Shown here: positions 36,501 through 43,901 of the stretch, in pieces
Layout of the letters: each line of letters starts with the position of its first letter
How positions within the stretch are numbered: position 1 is the first letter of the stretch
Assembly: GCA_051878935.1 (NCBI GenBank)
Contig: JBJELB010000020.1
Location: forward strand, 1 to 64,000
Length of the DNA stretch: 64,000 nucleotides
Direction: 5' to 3'
Source of the DNA: CANQDT01 sp051878935
Lineage (GTDB): Bacteria > Bacillota > Clostridia > Lachnospirales > Lachnospiraceae
The notes under the pieces: model-generated
Database searches by the model: none
What the model was told of the DNA's origin: nothing
The model's input: the letters and a program-made list of their open reading frames with translations, nothing else
Position numbers and translations under genes: made by a program

Positions 36501-36870
36501 GAGTACCACTTCCTACATCAGTGATAACATAGTAACCGTCCTGAACTGCATAAGCAGCCGTTTGTCCGTCTATCGTAATATCCTGTGCCCCATAAGGCAG
36601 ATAAATATCCGAGGTTGTTCCAAACGGAATCTCTGTCTCATATGTAATCTTACCGTCTGTCTTTGTCCACTTATTGGATAACGTTCCATTTGTTTCCACC
36701 TGATAACTCAGGCGGGTATCCTCCAACGCAATTCCGATGGGATTTACGGAATAGTTCGTCTGCATATTACTAATAGTCATTTCTTCTGTTTCCTGCGCCG
36801 ATGCCGCCGAGATGCTGATATTAGACACCAGCAACGACAGACATACTATGATAGATACGATTTTTTTCAT
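33538..36870 (-). CDS. Secreted protein with two nucleoside-hydrolase-like domains, CBM-like modules and dockerin (1110 aa)
   Basis: Signal peptide 1-27. Residues 41-61 (NPIGIALEDTRLSYQVE) look like the start of a GH78 rhamnosidase, and 62-125 (GTLSNKWTKTDGKITYETEI) like the GH78 C-terminal beta domain, with no catalytic part between. Two CBM6-like modules follow (about 140-245, 250-375). Two nucleoside-hydrolase-like folds come next: a degenerate one at about 400-470 (VIVEVDPENNPEDYY) and one with acidic residues kept at about 570-880 (INADCCNEVDDEFAV, D576, D582, D583). A third CBM6-like module and a C-terminal dockerin (GDMNRDGSITAVDA, GDMNGDGELTNADA) end the chain. The NH-like part recalls DUF1593-type proteins linked to polysaccharide degradation. 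Enzyme activity unknown. The downstream gap to the GH39 gene holds no gene. Confidence 0.85.
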   Translation of the reverse strand: MKKIVSIIVCLSLLVSNISISAASAQETEEMTISNMQTNYSVNPIGIALEDTRLSYQVETNGTLSNKWTKTDGKITYETEIPFGTTSDIYLPYGAQDITIDGQTAAYAVQDGYYVITDVGSGTHTVTAQTDTGDYGSVEGSLVPGKDSVIQGEAVVDNGTLTVGGQAAVRYGAEAVTLGGYDTIEVTSSGSGHMTLRLDDTVVTESDIADGTTEIPVSSEKRGMLTAEIEGSLTISQINLKNYGTAVANADGSITLYPGSDSVISGTAEASAGGVGSSKNGAVVRFGGAVEVDLSQYKSVIVRAGAQSADTTKAVLQCGGEDIVSVPIASAASEWYSHYFDNQMNLDSTKTGKITMRLESTSNWAGNYQSITFLTTEQETEKASDVTDKLPLFYMPDNRKSAVIVEVDPENNPEDYYTLAYAMLSPRISVKGVAAKSCLTEIEELVAMVNDSIPVVTDAEQITDTYTYVIGEEQVVSDGTVQTSGVSSAISNEKLAACNGAVGDWLYRHYGRTDDLSGKGITACAYLVHAMQEKYDYACEDLLSKLYLFDEKDYSDYTTAELEPDYDSVRVIINADCCNEVDDEFAVLQGVLTEQFDIKAIIGTQHHGGPLTSGAADNRIDVLGIKETSANTALVAYKEMQLMWEYMKTDYSDEYGSCLQNITRQGTNESIDDKATDQYTAEELQGAVSILEEIKRAKAEGDTRPLYVLTFGAMTDVARAIEYAQASEEYDDITAEDFTVICSAGGGNSQPDFNRNQDRTAFMVVNERMPVWQVHSGVYGDSYALESELWAKLGKKTLLGDLLCSNLNRFMRQMQNNASWPKGEGFTLGDSPVIFALLDTENAITKYKNADISFTDKDNYTLTEQENGRIRQYTSVNGRAGMNDFFAKIRKYTDKKKIMKIDFSDTNVTVKRISGSNGAVNYEDGCLGSTQNQPLFYLGEYNVDDVQSVTINAATNDNTLNASFYALDSAQLSKAEVLAEDPFAVVSLSATQQTPGTTDWNTRGSFSAPANASGTGHLYLYLDKTGWCGNYYSISFLKKTADETGRLGDMNRDGSITAVDALLVLQAGPAPEETLVQRGDMNGDGELTNADAIMILQYASGERKEDIQET

Positions 36871-36879
36871 AGAACCTCC

Positions 36880-39843
36880 TTATTTATCAACTGAGATAAG
36901 TTCAATATAATCATAATTACCGCCCCAAGTCGTCGAAGACTGAATCCTTGCAATCAGACTCTTCGTTCCCTCCACGGCAGATGCGCTGACCTTATGAACA
37001 ACATATTTGTCCCAAGTTACTGTATTGGTCAGAGTTACCGCTGCAATCCTGTTGTCTGCAGTTAGCTTCGCCTGCATCTCAGCCCTCGTAAGGGCAGAGA
37101 AGTCCTCCTTATCCACTGCATAGAATTCTATTGCTGCTTCATGTCCCGCATTCGAAGCATTGACATTAATCTGCAGCAGGGAACTCAAATCATAATCTCC
37201 CAGATAGAAAACGTCCCCCGACTTGCTATTACCGAGAATTCCACCGCCGCTGGTTGCAGGATTAGACGTCCATGCGGCATTCAGATAATCCTCTATCTCT
37301 ATTCTCTGCGTGCTTAATGCAAACGGATAATCGGTATAACATAATACCTCATAATCAAAATTACCGACGAAATTCGAACCGGATGACAGGAATCGTACAA
37401 ACAATCCCTTCTCACCGCTCTCTGCCGTCACCTTCACTTTATTATCTTTATACGCATTCCAATTGTCGGAAGAATATTTTAAGATACCGCTCATACCGAT
37501 CTGCCGTTCCTCGGTAAGCATGGCATTCATCTCATCATAGGACAGATTGTCGACGTCGACGCCGGTAAGGTCTACAGCATAGATCGCCGCCTTGGCATCG
37601 TTCCGCCTGGTGCCAGCATGAAGAATGATTTGCTCCAGATAGCTTCCTTCAAAATCGGACAGATATACAATCTCATTATGAATCGTATTATCTACCATTT
37701 TACCGCCGCTGGCGTCACTGTTGTCTGAGATTCTGCAGTCGCCGTCTTTCAGCGTCCATGCTTTTTTATAATTCTCAAACTCAAGCTTCTGTTCAAACGG
37801 ATACTGCGTCTCCGGTTCCATCTCGTCTGCCTGCGGCAATTCCGATATCGGATCACTCCAAGTCGGTCCCGTAAACTCATAACGGAAATCCTCGACGTCG
37901 ACATATCCGTTGTTTTCAGTATCATGGAAGGTATAGATACCAATGCGGTCGCCCTTGTAATAACGGCTGGCGGATGTTGGCAATACTGCTTCTCCTGCCT
38001 TGACGTAAGCGGTTCCATCCATACTATAGTAGAAATGAGCCGTCTTATCCGCAGTCACGATGGTTCTGAAATAGATCGTATCGCTTCCGATTGGATTCGC
38101 GCCATACAAATCATTTCCATTATCGTCAAATCGGATGCGTTTCTCATCCTCTTCCATAACGACGCCGAGCGTCAGATACGTATCTCCGCCATTAAAATGG
38201 GTAATACCGGCTTCCTGGCCATTTACCATGCCATCCAGGTTCATCTGCACTGTCACATCGACATAATCGGTATCAACATATTTCTGATTGATGATATTCT
38301 TAATCGCCCAGAAGCTGCCCGCAGACGCTTTGGTCTGTGCAAACATACGTAACTTTCCGTCTGCCACCGAATAAGCATTTTTATCAGGCTGATGGTTCCA
38401 GTTCCAGTTGATGGATAATCCCTCTTCAAAATCATCGCTTCCCACCGGCAAATACGCATTGGTACTGGTTCTTGGTTTCTCCACGACTTCTGCCCATGTC
38501 ATAGTCGGGAATTCTCCCTCTTCCCATACTGCCGGCGCCAAATGAGTCTCTCGTCCGCCCTGACGATAATCGCCTTTCTGTCCCATGAAATACCACTTAC
38601 CATCCGGCGTATCAATAAAAGCGCCCTGCTGCGGCAAACCGGAGCCTAAGTATTTCATCTCATACTGTCCTGCATGGCAATATGCGGTTCCTTCTGCTTC
38701 CTGCGCCGCTTCATAATCGAATGCCGTTCCATCCGCATTATCTCCATAGATATGTCTGGCTCTTCGTACGTATGGTCCGCCTCCGTTTTGACTCTTATGC
38801 TGGAAATCTACATTGAAGAAATAGTAATAACCGTCCTTCTTATAAATCTTGTTTCCTTCTGTACCGACAATATTTCGGATAACGACGCCGGAATGCACAA
38901 AGCTCTCCAGGCTGCCTGCATCCGCATCCAGTAATTTCGTTCCGTCTTCACTCATCTGATATAACATAGCGGCATGTCCGATATTGGCATTTCCTTTCGA
39001 CTGCCAGTCGATCAGGCTGTCGGAGTTCAAAACAGATACCACCAGATAAGCAGTTCCGTCATCATCCCAGAACGGACACAGGTCTGTTAATGCCAGACCG
39101 TTTCCGATCTTCACATCATTTTTGTCTACGATCTGCTGTGTTGTCCATGGGCCTTTCGGATCGGTTGCTTTGGATACATAGATTCCGCCGCCGCGATACA
39201 ACGGACTATAGACGTAATAAATACCGTCATGATAACGGATCGACGGCGCATAGATACCATTGCCGTAACCGCCCATAGAATCCGGTGCAAACGTACCCGA
39301 TAAGCCTGCCAAATCATCAATGGCATAGCTGATGGTTTCCCAGTTCACCAAATCCGTAGAATGAAGCACCGTTACGCCCGGATAATCCATAAAGGTCGAG
39401 GATACCATATAATAATCATTTCCTATGCGTATCACATCCGGATCGGAATAATCCATCGGTAATACCGGATTCGTAAAGGTTCCGTCGCCATTATCGCCCC
39501 AATAGGAGTTCTGAACAACCTTGAAACTGCCGGTTTCTGGCTCCGGCAGAGCCTTCTCCCCGGTTACCGCCTGAAGCAGCGCCCGCGCATCCGTCTCATC
39601 GAGGAAGTCATCCCCATTGACGTCCCCGGCGTCCAACTGCGCGATCGTCGGAGACGATAACGACTGTACGATCATCAGGGCGTCGACTGCTGAAAGCTTT
39701 CCGTCGCCATTCATATCTCCCTTCTCCTTTGTCAACACATCTGCTGTCATGATTCCCTCCGTTTCCTGTGCCTGTACATTCATTCCTGCCATACAGGAAA
39801 AGCATAACATAATACTAAGTAAAACAGATCCTATTTTCTTCAT
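36880..39843 (-). CDS. Secreted GH43 enzyme with N-terminal dockerin, GH43_C2-like and two CBM6-like modules (987 aa)
   Basis: Signal peptide 1-25, then a dockerin at about 40-95 (GDMNGDGKLSAVDA, GDVNGDDFLDETDA), an unusual N-terminal position. The GH43 five-bladed propeller (about 115-440) shows base D134 in MDYSDPDVI, D254 in TDLCPFWDDDG and acid E329 in GTEGNKIYKKDG. A concanavalin-A-like GH43_C2 domain covers about 445-640, and two CBM6-like modules follow (each with DVFYLGDYD- or IVYLSDFE-type motifs and a GNFDY or GNYDY end). Xylosidase or arabinofuranosidase is likely. Start at 39843 with GAGGGGGGGG upstream. Ten bases precede the next gene, so the two are co-transcribed. Confidence 0.92.
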   Translation of the reverse strand: MKKIGSVLLSIMLCFSCMAGMNVQAQETEGIMTADVLTKEKGDMNGDGKLSAVDALMIVQSLSSPTIAQLDAGDVNGDDFLDETDARALLQAVTGEKALPEPETGSFKVVQNSYWGDNGDGTFTNPVLPMDYSDPDVIRIGNDYYMVSSTFMDYPGVTVLHSTDLVNWETISYAIDDLAGLSGTFAPDSMGGYGNGIYAPSIRYHDGIYYVYSPLYRGGGIYVSKATDPKGPWTTQQIVDKNDVKIGNGLALTDLCPFWDDDGTAYLVVSVLNSDSLIDWQSKGNANIGHAAMLYQMSEDGTKLLDADAGSLESFVHSGVVIRNIVGTEGNKIYKKDGYYYFFNVDFQHKSQNGGGPYVRRARHIYGDNADGTAFDYEAAQEAEGTAYCHAGQYEMKYLGSGLPQQGAFIDTPDGKWYFMGQKGDYRQGGRETHLAPAVWEEGEFPTMTWAEVVEKPRTSTNAYLPVGSDDFEEGLSINWNWNHQPDKNAYSVADGKLRMFAQTKASAGSFWAIKNIINQKYVDTDYVDVTVQMNLDGMVNGQEAGITHFNGGDTYLTLGVVMEEDEKRIRFDDNGNDLYGANPIGSDTIYFRTIVTADKTAHFYYSMDGTAYVKAGEAVLPTSASRYYKGDRIGIYTFHDTENNGYVDVEDFRYEFTGPTWSDPISELPQADEMEPETQYPFEQKLEFENYKKAWTLKDGDCRISDNSDASGGKMVDNTIHNEIVYLSDFEGSYLEQIILHAGTRRNDAKAAIYAVDLTGVDVDNLSYDEMNAMLTEERQIGMSGILKYSSDNWNAYKDNKVKVTAESGEKGLFVRFLSSGSNFVGNFDYEVLCYTDYPFALSTQRIEIEDYLNAAWTSNPATSGGGILGNSKSGDVFYLGDYDLSSLLQINVNASNAGHEAAIEFYAVDKEDFSALTRAEMQAKLTADNRIAAVTLTNTVTWDKYVVHKVSASAVEGTKSLIARIQSSTTWGGNYDYIELISVDK

Positions 39844-39884
39844 CTTAACCCCCCCCTCATCTACCATACTATTAAAAAAATCTA

Positions 39885-39913
39885 TTGACAAATTCTTAAA
39901 TTCTAATTAGAAT
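39885..39913 (+). promoter_or_regulatory. Strong sigma-A promoter for the antisense RNA
   Basis: TTGACA (39885-39890), a 17-base spacer and TAGAAT (39908-39913): near-consensus. It faces away from the GH43 gene and leads to a transcript starting near 39920 that ends at the hairpin 39971-40000. Confidence 0.75.
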
Positions 39914-39919
39914 GAAGTT

Positions 39920-40006
39920 GAAAAGGCAAGACCTCAAACGGTTGTGCCAAGTTTATATGTTATTAAAAAAATAACGCTGTTGCTTGGGAGCTGGCGTTAT
40001 TTTTTT
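39920..40006 (+). ncRNA. Predicted antisense RNA of a type I toxin-antitoxin-like locus (about 85 nt)
   Basis: The transcript from the promoter at 39885 has no meaningful open frame. It contains ACCTC at 39931-39935, complementary to GAGGT in the toxin ribosome binding site, and the 12-base CGGTTGTGCCAA (39939-39950), which is inverted at 40090-40101 in the 5' part of the opposing transcript. It ends at a hairpin shared with the opposing RNA, so the two convergent RNAs are also complementary across that terminator. This layout is like the Fst/par and TxpA/RatA systems. Confidence 0.6.
39965..40006. terminator. Bidirectional terminator shared by the two small RNAs
   Basis: ATAACGC (39971-39977) and GCGTTAT (39994-40000) pair, flanked by six A on the left and six T on the right. 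It therefore ends transcripts from both directions. The toxin stop codon lies in its right arm. Confidence 0.8.
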
Positions 40007-40062
40007 ATGGAAATTACTAAAAGCAACAAAACAATCATAAAATAGATTATTTCTTTTTCTAT
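39997..40062 (-). CDS. Predicted small hydrophobic toxin peptide (about 21 aa), start codon uncertain
   Basis: On the minus strand a frame reads IEKEIIYFMIVLLLLVISIKK and stops at 39997: a short charged N-terminus, one hydrophobic span and a lysine end, as in type I toxins. GAAAGGAGG lies nine bases before its first codon, ideal spacing, but that codon is ATA, not a normal start; the only in-frame ATG is internal (40038), too far from the ribosome binding site. Either a rare start is used or the gene is inactivated by a change from ATG. The mRNA 5' region can fold over the ribosome binding site. Confidence 0.45.
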   Translation of the reverse strand: MEKEIIYFMIVLLLLVISIKK

Positions 40063-40064
40063 AA

Positions 40065-40184
40065 GCCAACACCTCCTTTCACAGAGATGTTGGCACAACC
40101 GCCCAGCTTTTTCACTGTTGATAGTCCTGCCTTGTCGGATTACTCCGACATCTACATTATATATATATCAATTTCTATTTTTAA
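40065..40184 (-). promoter_or_regulatory. Promoter and structured leader of the toxin mRNA
   Basis: On the minus strand TTAAAA (40184-40179), 17 bases, TATAAT (40161-40156). The expected transcript start, near 40149, coincides with a perfect hairpin GTCGGA-GTAA-TCCGAC (40149-40134), a typical 5' stabilising stem. Further on, GCCAACA and TGTTGGC (40094-40088, 40071-40065) enclose AAAGGAGG in a loop, so the ribosome binding site is within a stem-loop. CGGTTGTGCCAA at 40101-40090 repeats the motif in the antisense RNA. Confidence 0.6.
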
Positions 40185-40261
40185 GCATCATTTCCATTTT
40201 TTACTAAAATTCATTCTCTCTCGAACTCACGGCACCTTCTTCTGTGCACTATTATTCTAAG

Positions 40262-43200
40262 TTATTGTGAATCAATATCTGTTACTTCTTTCCATTCTTC
40301 GCTTCCCGTAGTCATTATATACTTTTTCTTTTCTGATACGCTAGCATATACATCATTCCACGTGCGGGTAATGACGTCCGAATATATCACCTTCCCGTCG
40401 ATCACGCAATACGCTCTGGCATAAAATGGTTTATCTTTATAAGAATCCATTCCCGCCAGCACGGCAGTATATTGAATCTTATTGGCAGAATCAAATTCTT
40501 CAAATACTACTTTTGATTGCACCAGAGCCGGTTTGTATTGTCCTCTCGTTGTCGAGACAGCATTCGCAGATAAAGTAAAATCCTCTGCAACAGAAATCGT
40601 CAGAATATCTTCTTTGGACTGACCGGCTCTCTGTTCTACGGCATTATCAACGATCGCTGCTGGAATTAAAAGCGTTCCGTATTGTATCGTCTGTTGCTGC
40701 TGATTCGTATATTTTCCGGTTTTATTCTCATTTGCATGATGCATCTCTAATCGTACGGAATCCACATTCAGTTCGGAAACAAAGCGAAAACCGTCTTTTC
40801 CATCGGTACGCACCTGCGCTCCTACTACTTCTAATGATAGCAACGTATGGACATCCCGCTCATCCAGCACACCGTCATCGTTGCAGTCATAGAGCATTTT
40901 TTGCGTAGCGGTCGGATGCTGTTCCCGAAATCCTTTTTCCTGCAAAAGAAGTGCGTCTGCGGCGTCCGTGCGTCCGTCTCCGTTAAAATCAAATCGGATA
41001 TCCGGTTCTTTCATCAATATGACATCTTCTTCCGTCGGAATATTGAAATACATATCGTTTTCGCCATTTTCAAATGCATATTGGTATGCCTTTTCAACAT
41101 AAGTCCCATATGTGTCCATCGGATTTTCTTCATCCGTATTCAGCTGCGGATAAAAAGACTGATAGTAGTGATATAACAAACCGACTATATAATCATGCCA
41201 GACTTTACTTTTTCCGGATTCCCCCGAAAATCCTTCATAATAATCGGTCTCCGTTTCACCCTTATATGCCGGATAATACTTCATTGCATCCACTACTTCC
41301 TGTTCTTCCGAATTGTAGCGGCAATAATAATCAGCGCCCTTTAATAAACGGTGGTCCAGATATTCGAATACATTTTTTCCATGAATCATATCCTGCGTCA
41401 CACAGCCCGTTGCAGGATCTACCAGCGTTCCCTGGAGATAGGTCATGATTCCTACTCTTGCCGGACAGTAAATATCCGCCCCGGGATGAACCTGATCGCG
41501 TCCCATCTCAACGAGCTGAATATTCGGCTCTACCGCTTCTCCTGTCCGGGCATCGTGTGTTACTTCCCGAATCTGATACAATATCGCACCCGAACGGCTG
41601 TGCAGACACGGCCGATCCGGACTGCACTCTGCATCTTCTGCCGTATAACCTTTTTCTCTGCATTGCAATGTCAGCTCCGGATTGATTGTCATTCGTTCTA
41701 CACATTTGTGATATGTTTGAACATCATTGCGAAAAAGAGCTGCAGCCATTGTCGCATTGATACACTCGCCATCCTGATTCATAAAATGTGTTATACGATT
41801 ATACTTCGGTTCCAGGACTGTTAGTAAATGCAGGAAATTTTCTGTATCCTGCTCCGTCCATCCTGAATTGGAATATCGCAGGATTTCCGCTGCCTGACAC
41901 ATATAGTAAACACCGCGGGACGCCTGAATCTGTTCATCAAATACATCGCCTACGCTTTGCAGATGGCACCAGCCTCGAATAATCTGCAATGCATTCGACA
42001 GAAATACCGGTTCGCCCGTTACATACCACAAATCCACCTGCTGCAGCGCTTCTTTTGCATCATCCTCAAACGGCTGCAGATAAGTTGGCTTTTCATCCAC
42101 TGTTTTGCTTCCAATCGTAAAATCGTCCTCTGCTTTGGCATGCTCACTCACTCTCGGTACAATGTGTACCCTGTCTATCTCCGACAGAAAAGCATCCACC
42201 CACTGTTGATCGCCATTTCTGACATGATCCTTCGTCTGATCGAGAATGGCTTTGTTCTTCACGATGCCCGGATGAACCAGCATAATTCCGGTTGCTTCAT
42301 CCCTGGTTTTGACTTCTGCAGCCTGAGGAACAAAATCAGGATTTAAATAAGATTGTATGATTTCTGAGCTTGTTAAACTGGAGGAAACAATACAAAGCCC
42401 GTTTCGTTCTGAATCTGCAGTCAGCTGATATCTCTTATCTTCCAGAAGAAAGGAAGCGGTATCGGTCGTACCACTCACGCACAGCGCCCCTTCTGAAATT
42501 GTTTTCGGGACAATCGCAATGGGGTCGCCACGATATCCGGACGCCTCAATCGGCATATCGCTTTCATGACAGATCCGGCCGACCGAAGGAGTTCCTGACA
42601 ACCGGATGGCGCTGTAACCGGATACGGTATCTCTCAGCGCATAGCCATTCTCATTCTTCACCGTACCACCCGAAAGATTGATTTCACAATATTGATAGTC
42701 CCGTGCATATACCGCGCTGCTCGTTTCTCCCAATGTGTTGCCGGTGATGCTTCCTGCGTTCATCGTAAATATGGCGCCCTTTCTCAGATAAATCAGGTGT
42801 GCATATTCATCAACCTGACAATCACGTATCGTCGCTCCATCCATAACGATCTGCGCATTATAACCCTCACCGTTGTACCAGGCATAAAACAGGCAGGACA
42901 CATCGCCCGTAAAAGAATGCTTTACCGTATCGTTGACATTGGCATTGCATATCACAAGACCTTTCTGTAAGGTCATCGTGGAAATGGCTCCGACCGAAAA
43001 CGGGCTGCTGCTTCCGACGTCACATCCATGAAAATCAATGGTCAACGTTCCCGTATCGGCACCTAAAACCAGATTGGAATGTGACAGAGTAAATAACTGT
43101 TTTTCATAGGACGTCGCTCTTACAACCGCCTCTCCGCCGTATGCCGCTACGGTAATGGTCAGTTGTTCCGGAACGGTAACCGTACATGTGAATGCCTCCT

Positions 43201-43456
43201 CATAAACAACTGGTTCCGTCCCGCCTCTGATATAGCACGTCGTATCTGCCGTGACATCATTCAGCGCATTCATTGCATCCATAACGGTATCGTAATAAAC
43301 TGCTGCTTCGCCATTCCATATGCAGGCAGCTTTTCCTGCCTGGCTCCCGGTGAAAAAATCGGTTGTTTCTGCCTGCACCGGCATCACACCCATACCAATA
43401 TATAGCGCTATACCGCTCATAATCAGCAGTAATGTTGATTTAAAAAATTGTTTCAT
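40262..43456 (-). CDS. Secreted alginate-lyase-fold protein with pectate-lyase-like N-terminus and internal dockerin (1064 aa)
   Basis: Signal peptide about 1-30. N-terminal region (about 35-340) is a repetitive beta-structure, probably a right-handed helix (CEINLSGGTVKNENGYAL). From about 360, HPGIVKNKAILDQTKDHV starts an alpha/alpha-toroid of the alginate lyase family (PF05426-like), with NQDGECINATMAAALF and the signature VEMGRDQVHPGAD (E, R, D, Q, H). A dockerin lies inside the chain (about 845-905, DFNGDGRTDAADA, DCNDDGVLDERD), followed by a further 150-residue beta domain. The tail ends TTGSEEWKEVTDIDSQ. Substrate likely a uronate polysaccharide; family number not assigned. Start at 43456 with GGAGGGGG upstream, 13 bases after a small gene. 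Confidence 0.82.
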   Translation of the reverse strand: MKQFFKSTLLLIMSGIALYIGMGVMPVQAETTDFFTGSQAGKAACIWNGEAAVYYDTVMDAMNALNDVTADTTCYIRGGTEPVVYEEAFTCTVTVPEQLTITVAAYGGEAVVRATSYEKQLFTLSHSNLVLGADTGTLTIDFHGCDVGSSSPFSVGAISTMTLQKGLVICNANVNDTVKHSFTGDVSCLFYAWYNGEGYNAQIVMDGATIRDCQVDEYAHLIYLRKGAIFTMNAGSITGNTLGETSSAVYARDYQYCEINLSGGTVKNENGYALRDTVSGYSAIRLSGTPSVGRICHESDMPIEASGYRGDPIAIVPKTISEGALCVSGTTDTASFLLEDKRYQLTADSERNGLCIVSSSLTSSEIIQSYLNPDFVPQAAEVKTRDEATGIMLVHPGIVKNKAILDQTKDHVRNGDQQWVDAFLSEIDRVHIVPRVSEHAKAEDDFTIGSKTVDEKPTYLQPFEDDAKEALQQVDLWYVTGEPVFLSNALQIIRGWCHLQSVGDVFDEQIQASRGVYYMCQAAEILRYSNSGWTEQDTENFLHLLTVLEPKYNRITHFMNQDGECINATMAAALFRNDVQTYHKCVERMTINPELTLQCREKGYTAEDAECSPDRPCLHSRSGAILYQIREVTHDARTGEAVEPNIQLVEMGRDQVHPGADIYCPARVGIMTYLQGTLVDPATGCVTQDMIHGKNVFEYLDHRLLKGADYYCRYNSEEQEVVDAMKYYPAYKGETETDYYEGFSGESGKSKVWHDYIVGLLYHYYQSFYPQLNTDEENPMDTYGTYVEKAYQYAFENGENDMYFNIPTEEDVILMKEPDIRFDFNGDGRTDAADALLLQEKGFREQHPTATQKMLYDCNDDGVLDERDVHTLLSLEVVGAQVRTDGKDGFRFVSELNVDSVRLEMHHANENKTGKYTNQQQQTIQYGTLLIPAAIVDNAVEQRAGQSKEDILTISVAEDFTLSANAVSTTRGQYKPALVQSKVVFEEFDSANKIQYTAVLAGMDSYKDKPFYARAYCVIDGKVIYSDVITRTWNDVYASVSEKKKYIMTTGSEEWKEVTDIDSQ

Positions 43457-43469
43457 ATCCCCCTCCGTA

Positions 43470-43646
43470 TTATCCTTCCATATCATAGTTATAGAAGCCA
43501 TCCCATGCTGCATCCGTCATGTCTTCATTGTCCTGACGGTTATCACCCATAATCGTAGTATAGATATCCCCTGTGCTCATGGTAATGACATCACGTATCT
43601 GATATTTTACCATTTGTATTTCCGGGGACAGATATTGTTTTTTCAT
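43470..43646 (-). CDS. Small MKKxYxxPE-type protein, copy 1 (58 aa)
   Basis: Minus-strand ATG at 43646, stop at 43470, with AAAGG and AGGGG just upstream. The product starts MKKQYLSPEIQMVKYQIRDV and ends NYDMEG; a short pattern K-K-x-Y-x-x-P-E followed by I-x-D/E-V/I-I-T is shared with the 56-aa protein at 60308. It sits 13 bases upstream of the alginate-lyase-fold gene, whose ribosome binding site is in that gap, so it is the first gene of that unit. No signal peptide. Function unknown; similar short proteins occur next to secreted enzymes in Ruminococcus and Lachnospiraceae as far as I recall. Confidence 0.65.
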   Translation of the reverse strand: MKKQYLSPEIQMVKYQIRDVITMSTGDIYTTIMGDNRQDNEDMTDAAWDGFYNYDMEG

Positions 43647-43686
43647 AACCCCTGTTCCTTTTCATGATACTTTTCTTAATCTGACA

Positions 43687-43779
43687 TCATATGTTCCGAT
43701 ACTCTCTCGGCGTCATACCGGTAACCTTTTTAAATATCCTGCTGAAATAATTTTCCAGATTCTCCTCTGCTTCCTTCAT
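43687..43779 (-). pseudogene. 3' remnant of an AraC-family gene (30 aa)
   Basis: The minus-strand frame from 43779 ends NYFSRIFKKVTGMTPREYRNI, the last helix and conserved GMTPxEYR of AraC proteins, close to the end of the intact regulator at 55071 (FYFSRIFKKTTGMTPSDYR). Nothing upstream continues the domain, so only the tail survives. It lies between the small gene at 43470 and the divergent AraC gene at 43902. The rest of the 255-base gap shows no other gene. Confidence 0.75.
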
Positions 43780-43901
43780 CTATCATATCTTATTTTCCAT
43801 CCCTTTCCTTATCAAAAACCTGCATCTTCTTCTCAAATCGTTAGAACTTGTCAGTATCTTAAAAATCATTTATACTGATATCGGAAGAGAGGTAAAAAAG
43901 A

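Noticed and set aside
37545..37570. Clustered GTCGAC/GACGTC words that look palindromic
   Set aside because: They fall in codons of a CBM module (DNLSYDEMNA region) and follow from Asp/Val codons; similar words occur in other dockerin coding sequence.
39841..39891. An upstream start for the GH43 gene 16 codons before the signal peptide
   Set aside because: The extension has no ribosome binding site and overlaps the antisense RNA promoter; the GAGGGGGGGG before 39843 decides the start.
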